In this document: in pieces, positions 59,875-64,000 of the stretch
How positions within the stretch are numbered: position 1 is the stretch's first letter
Layout: each line of letters opens with the position of its first letter
Program-made: the position numbers and the translations under genes
Assembly: GCA_963920705.1 (NCBI GenBank)
Contig: OY987225.1
Span: forward strand, 33,891,458 to 33,955,457
Length of the DNA stretch: 64,000 bases
Reading direction: 5' to 3'
Source: Odiellus spinosus
Lineage: Eukaryota > Arthropoda > Arachnida > Opiliones > Phalangiidae
Notes under the pieces: generated by a model
Database searches by the model: none
What the model was told of the DNA's origin: nothing
What the model saw: only the letters and a program-made list of their open reading frames with translations

Positions 59875-60978
59875 TTAACTTAATCCGATTGATTTAAGTA
59901 AAGTTTGTCCCAAACTTAGTGGGCAGTGAACTTGTAAAGCTTTGCACGTGTTTTTCTGCAAAGCCCACCATACGGCGTCTTCGTATTTTTCCATTCCCGG
60001 TATTTTGTTGCTAAAAATAATTAATATTAATTAAAATTAAGCCTAACTTAACTGAGCGTTGATTTGGGGGGGGAGGGGCTTCTTTTCTAGCTTAGCAGAC
60101 GACATTGACCATAACAAATTGTACAGTGAAAGCTAGGCTGTGTGCGTAAGGGAAGATGATTTTAAAGGGGAAAGTTCTAGAGCAGATAGGGCCTTTAAAG
60201 TAGGTTTCAAACTTCTCGTCTTACCTTAGACTCTGTAGTACGACTTTAGGCATTCCAGTTTTACTTAATAACTGCTCCAATTCGCAAACGACTCTTTTGC
60301 GGCAGTTTAAGTTATCAACTTGCAAGTACTTAAAGGTAGCCTCCGGATAGTCGGTAGATCTTAAGGAGGAGACGATTCTGTCGAAGTGGGGCAGCCCGAA
60401 GGAGATACCGTTCCTTCTAAACGGTGGTTGTTGAGGCCCACCCGGAGGTCCTCCACCAGCTTGGTGGGCAGCCGCAGCTTGGGCGTTTTGTACGCTGAGA
60501 GGGGGGACTTCCAAGGGTCCGAACAGATGCCCGTATTGACGGTTGAAGGCGGGGTCAACCACATTTTGAAATACTGTCGTCATCAAGGCGTACATTAGGT
60601 AACCTCCACCCACCTGTAAATTTCGGGTTAAATAAATCAATCTTTCGTTTACGAAGAACGCGTACGCGTACGTGAAGATAGACTTACCGCGGCTAGAACT
60701 CCAGTGGCGGTAGACATGAGTCCTTGGGCGGCTCCTAGGGCTGTTAGAGCCCCCAATGCCCCTTGTCTGTTTCCGGGTCCTTTATGTTTGGCGGGTTCCC
60801 GACTAGCCTTCGATTCGATCTCGTAGCTAGCTAGGTTAGTCGCGTTGAGGAACGTCTCATTTTGAGCTTCCGTTGATGTCGCTGTTTTGTTGACACTAAT
60901 AGTTTCGTGATCCGCATTCTGACCCTCGATCAAGTATAGCGTATTCAATACCAAAACTAATAACACCAACTTCTTCAT
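59875..60978 (-). CDS. Secreted four-cysteine DM4/DM12-like protein (three exons, 271 aa)
   Basis: Exons 60978-60688, 60613-60225 and 60010-59875; phases 0 and 2. The ATG at 60978 opens signal peptide KKLVLLVLVLNTLYLIEG. The next part has N-glycosylation-like sequons (NKT, NET, NAT). Exon 1 ends in a small-residue hydrophobic stretch (GALGALTALGAAQGLMST) that continues into exon 2 (VGGGYLMYALMTTVFQNVV). Exon 2 then has an Ala/Gly/Pro/Gln-rich loop and the C-x5-C-E block NCRKRVVCELEQLL. Exon 3 carries NTCKALQVHCPLSLGQTLLK, a C-x6-C-P-x-S block. Cysteine spacing, order and phase-2 last junction match the genes at 50.4 and 53.0 kb. A family A element lies in intron 2. Function unknown; expected at the cell surface or secreted. 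Confidence 0.72.
60079..60200 (-). mobile_element. Family A element, copy 4 (inverted, in intron)
   Basis: Reverse orientation: TCTAGCTTAGCAGACGACAT, GTACAGTGAAAGCTAGGCTG, CGTAAGGGAAGATGATTTTA and CTAGAGCAGATAGGGCCTTT correspond block by block to copies 1-3. It lies in intron 2 of the gene 59875-60978. Confidence 0.85.
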
Positions 60979-61099
60979 CGTCAATATCTTGATAGGAAAA
61001 ATAAAATGAAATTCATCTTAAGATGAACTATTCCAGATTATTCCCGAGTTAAAACTTAATAGATAATTATTATAATTCTCCATAAATTATTTAAAACAA

Positions 61100-61225
61100 T
61101 TTTCATCTAAATATTCAACCATAAATTATCTAAAACCAATTCCTATATTATCTCTAATATATAAATTATCTAAAACCAATTCCTATATTCATTATATATT
61201 ATCATAAATTATCTAAAAACAACTA
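61100..61225. repeat. Short AT tandem repeat
   Basis: Three to four copies of ATAAATTATCTAAAACCAAT plus TCCTATATT, imperfect. Confidence 0.7.
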
Positions 61226-61323
61226 TTCAATTGATAAATGCTCCGCGTAAAAGTCCATATTGTTTTGTTTTAGTATCCCAATACACTCTTACGTGGAATA
61301 ACTGTAAACAAATTCAACCCTAC

Positions 61324-61430
61324 CTGTAATTGTCTCCCGAACAAAAGATATTATATTTGTATTTGGCGAGTAACTCCTTCTCTGGATGGTATCCGAATTT
61401 AAAATGAGCTACTCTGGGTGTGAAGGTCAT
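61324..61430 (-). CDS. Orphan first exon of an unidentified gene
   Basis: ATG at 61430, 35 codons with strongly protein-like composition (TPRVAHFKFGYHPEKELL, then KYKYNIFCSGDNY), ending at donor TTACAG|GTAGGG in phase 2. No signal peptide, so it is unlike the neighbouring cluster members. I do not recognise it and could not find its second exon. It may lie beyond or between the genes at 57-60 kb. Confidence 0.35.
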
Positions 61431-64000
61431 TTTATAAGCTAAGATTATTTAGAGCAATCGGGGGAGGCTTCTGAAAACTAAAATTTACAGTCGAGAAAAT
61501 AAAAAAAAAGAACTTTCGGGTCGAACAAATAACCGTGCTATGAATCAACCCCCGCTTAAGTTTTTAACACACAACTGAATTCGGAAAGGGTGGCGGCCTT
61601 TCTCAGCTCGAGAAGTTTATATTTAGGCCTAGCTATATTAATCCGAATCCATCCCCCCCCCCCCTTAGGCTCTCTTTAAAAAAAATATCTGACTTAAATG
61701 AGTTCCGTCCTGATTTTATTTTCAAAAGGATACGCGCCTACTAATTTTCATCACCCACAGTTTTTTAAAATTATTAACTACCTTCTCGAAGCGACGGGAA
61801 CTAGGCCCAGTTCTAGCTTCTTATCTCGGTCTTTTGTGTAATGTAACAGAGGAGTCTTTTGTTTGTAAAGAATTAGGCTTAACTTTAACCCTAAAAGTTT
61901 TCCCCTTTCGTAAAATGCGTAGGTTTTAAATTATTTACTAGGGTGAAAAGATTATTCATTCAAGTTCAAGTTCGCATGTTTGAAATTACTCATTTAGGCT
62001 TAGCGAGATAAAGTCTTAAGGTATACTCGAATTTCTATTTAGGCTTAGCGAATTTAAGTTAGGCAAAGGGAAGTTTTTACCTGTGGAAATTTTACAAAAT
62101 TTAGGCTTAGCAAAGCTAAGTTGGTTTGGTTTCGCAAATTATCCATTTAGGCTTAGCAAAGATTAAGTTTGTTACGCAAATCACCCATTTAGGCTTAGGA
62201 AAATTAACTGTGTTTCGTAAATTACTCATTTAGGCTTAACAAAATTAAGTTTATTTCGCAAATTACTTATTTAGGCTTAGCAACGTTAAGTTTGTGGTGC
62301 TAATTACTAGTTTGTAACCTAAATTTAGCTTAGGTTTTTACGTAAATTATACTTGTTTACTTCAATTGTCACGCTAAATCATGACTTCTGAGCGTCTCTT
62401 TTTACCAAGGTAACAATTAGGCGGGAAAGGATGATATTATGATTGGTTAAACTTCCAAAAATACTCTTAAATTAGAGGTTGACTTGATTTTTACGCTTTT
62501 TAAACTAGATCAAATACTCGTGGAGTATAATATAAATATTTTGTCTAGTTCAAAGTCATTGTTTTCCGAGTTTCGGGATTATTTGTGGGTCGTAACCGAT
62601 ACGCTTTGAAGCCGGAGTATAATTTGCATCAACGGAAACAATGCGTACATGTTGTTATAAAAAAAAAACTTCAAGAATGATTGTTTTTCGATGGTTGACG
62701 TTTTTGAAGAGTCAGTAGCTCGTATAGCTGATTCCCTTAAAGTGACTCTGTTACCATTTATTTCGGAGGTATATGTGTTTTATGAGAGTGTAAATATTAT
62801 CATAGTATTGAAATTAACATAAAATATTTTACACCTTTGGGTCGACGCGTTCGAAATTAAAATGCCAAAAATTCATAAATGAATTTTTTTTTTCTCGTGA
62901 TGACGTAGGCATAGAATATTTCATTTGCAAATGGATCTCTCATGCCAAGCTCTCTAATTTAATCTGAATATATTTAAAATTCTGTTGACATTTTAAAATA
63001 TGCACCATTTTTAACTAAATTAGATTTTCCCTCACTGGAAAAGACAATTTCTTTCGTTATTCTATCAAAAGTTATTTAAATAAAAAGTAAAACCGATATT
63101 TTGAATCGTTTTTTAACGATCTTTCCGAAAATTCTAGTTAAATTATATTTGAAATTCGTGAAAAATCAGTCATAGGTTCACTTTTAAGTCTAAAAATAGA
63201 CCAGATTTCCTCTTTTTTAAGGTTTTATGACACGGATATCATTCTCTTGATTTTTGGCCCGCTGACCGCATCGCTGATCCGCCAATGTGGGAAGCTTAAG
63301 ATCCTTTTTTCTTAGATTTTATTCTCAATTTTGGGCCCCCCATCTAGAGTATTAGCCTGGATTCGAATTTAATACGGTTACTTCAGTTTTGACACCCCCT
63401 TACATTGAACCAAATATATTTTTTCATTTATTACTCGGCGTAAAACTAATTACTCTTTATATACCAACATCATTGTAAGAACTTATTGTTTGGATATTTT
63501 TATAGGTGTTTTATTTTTGTCTGAAGGATGTTTCACGCAGGGGGTTATTATTTTATATTAATTTTCTGGATGATCTCTTGTTTAAAACCTTTTTATCTGC
63601 ACTAAAGTTCACAAAATCCCGGCGATTCTAGAGTTGCCTCCTTTTCTCCCTTAGCAGACGACGTTAGCTGTAAGGTAAACCAAAACGGAAAATCGTCTGC
63701 TAACAACAAGAGGTCAAAGTTTTCAATTCAACCATTTCAAAAACGCAGTTCAAAACGAACTGTAGTGTGAACGCGCCTTAATTTTGAATTCCAATTATTC
63801 AATTATCCAAGTTGGCAATGATTAATTTATCTTTCGCGAAAAGAGAAATTTAGCATAAATTGTTTTAAATGGGTTGAAAACTTTGGTTTGGATATAATTA
63901 GGTTAAGCTCTATAAATTAGCCGTAATTTTTGTATTAATGTATCCTAAATTAAACATTTAATTGTAAGAAATCTAAGGTGGGGTCCTAGTAATTGTTAAG
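61431..64000. other. Non-coding right flank
   Basis: No exon is supported. It contains a C12 run near 61651, an octamer-rich tandem array (61995-62290), and near 63640-63710 degraded pieces of family A (TTAGCAGACGACGTTAGCTG and CGTCTGCTAAC). Otherwise AT-rich. Confidence 0.5.
61995..62290. repeat. ~40-bp tandem repeat with TTAGGCTTAGCAAA core
   Basis: About six units of CATTTAGGCTTAGCAAAGTT plus AAGTTTGTTTCGCAAATTACT, with variable spacing at the left end. Another array centred on TTAGGCTTA. Confidence 0.85.

Overview
The window is nuclear DNA from a eukaryote, AT-rich, with spliceosomal GT-AG introns and two GC-AG introns. The gene content points to an arthropod: intron-rich orthologues of PPP2R3, TRIP12 (fly ctrip) and ZDHHC24, a cluster of small secreted four-cysteine proteins resembling the arthropod DM4/DM12 family, and very many short foldback elements. 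I cannot place it more precisely. All exon models below were built by eye from reading frames, splice sites and phase, and none has been tested against transcripts.

Layout. 1-6.3 kb is gene-poor and holds short repeats and perhaps one upstream PPP2R3 exon. 6.35-9.24 kb (+) encodes the EF-hand PP2A B'' regulatory subunit. A small element with a hammerhead-ribozyme-like motif sits in its last intron. 9.2-13.7 kb is non-coding, with a CpG/NRF1/CRE-rich probable TRIP12 promoter near 10.7-11.1 kb. 13.73-28.39 kb (+) encodes a complete TRIP12 HECT E3 ligase in 27 coding exons (2,455 aa predicted, total length divisible by three). 30.73-31.72 kb (-) encodes a three-exon ZDHHC24-type palmitoyltransferase of 285 aa.

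33-61 kb is a cluster of lineage-restricted secreted or membrane proteins, nearly all on the minus strand. Four three-exon genes (34.7-42.4, 50.4-51.8, 53.0-53.8 and 59.9-61.0 kb) share one architecture: a signal peptide, a hydrophobic middle exon ending in phase 2, and a short last exon. Three of them have a C-x5-C-E motif in exon 2 and C-x6-C in exon 3. The fourth has C-x7-C in exon 3 only. A fifth, probably related gene lies at 56.8-57.4 kb. Three more genes (46.95-49.7 kb) carry a repeated Y-x-D...F...P...V-P motif. A cysteine-free protein at 33.1-34.0 kb is built of four tandem units separated by basic cleavage-like sites. One tRNA-Phe(GAA) gene lies at 59.4 kb (-).

Mobile and repetitive DNA is the other main theme. 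Several MITE-like families are flanked by TTAA and have AGGG...CCCT ends. Others include a hAT-like foldback with a 7-bp target duplication, further foldbacks, and at least ten unrelated minisatellites. The octamer AAGCCTAA/TTAGGCTT recurs through the window and forms the core of several of these arrays.
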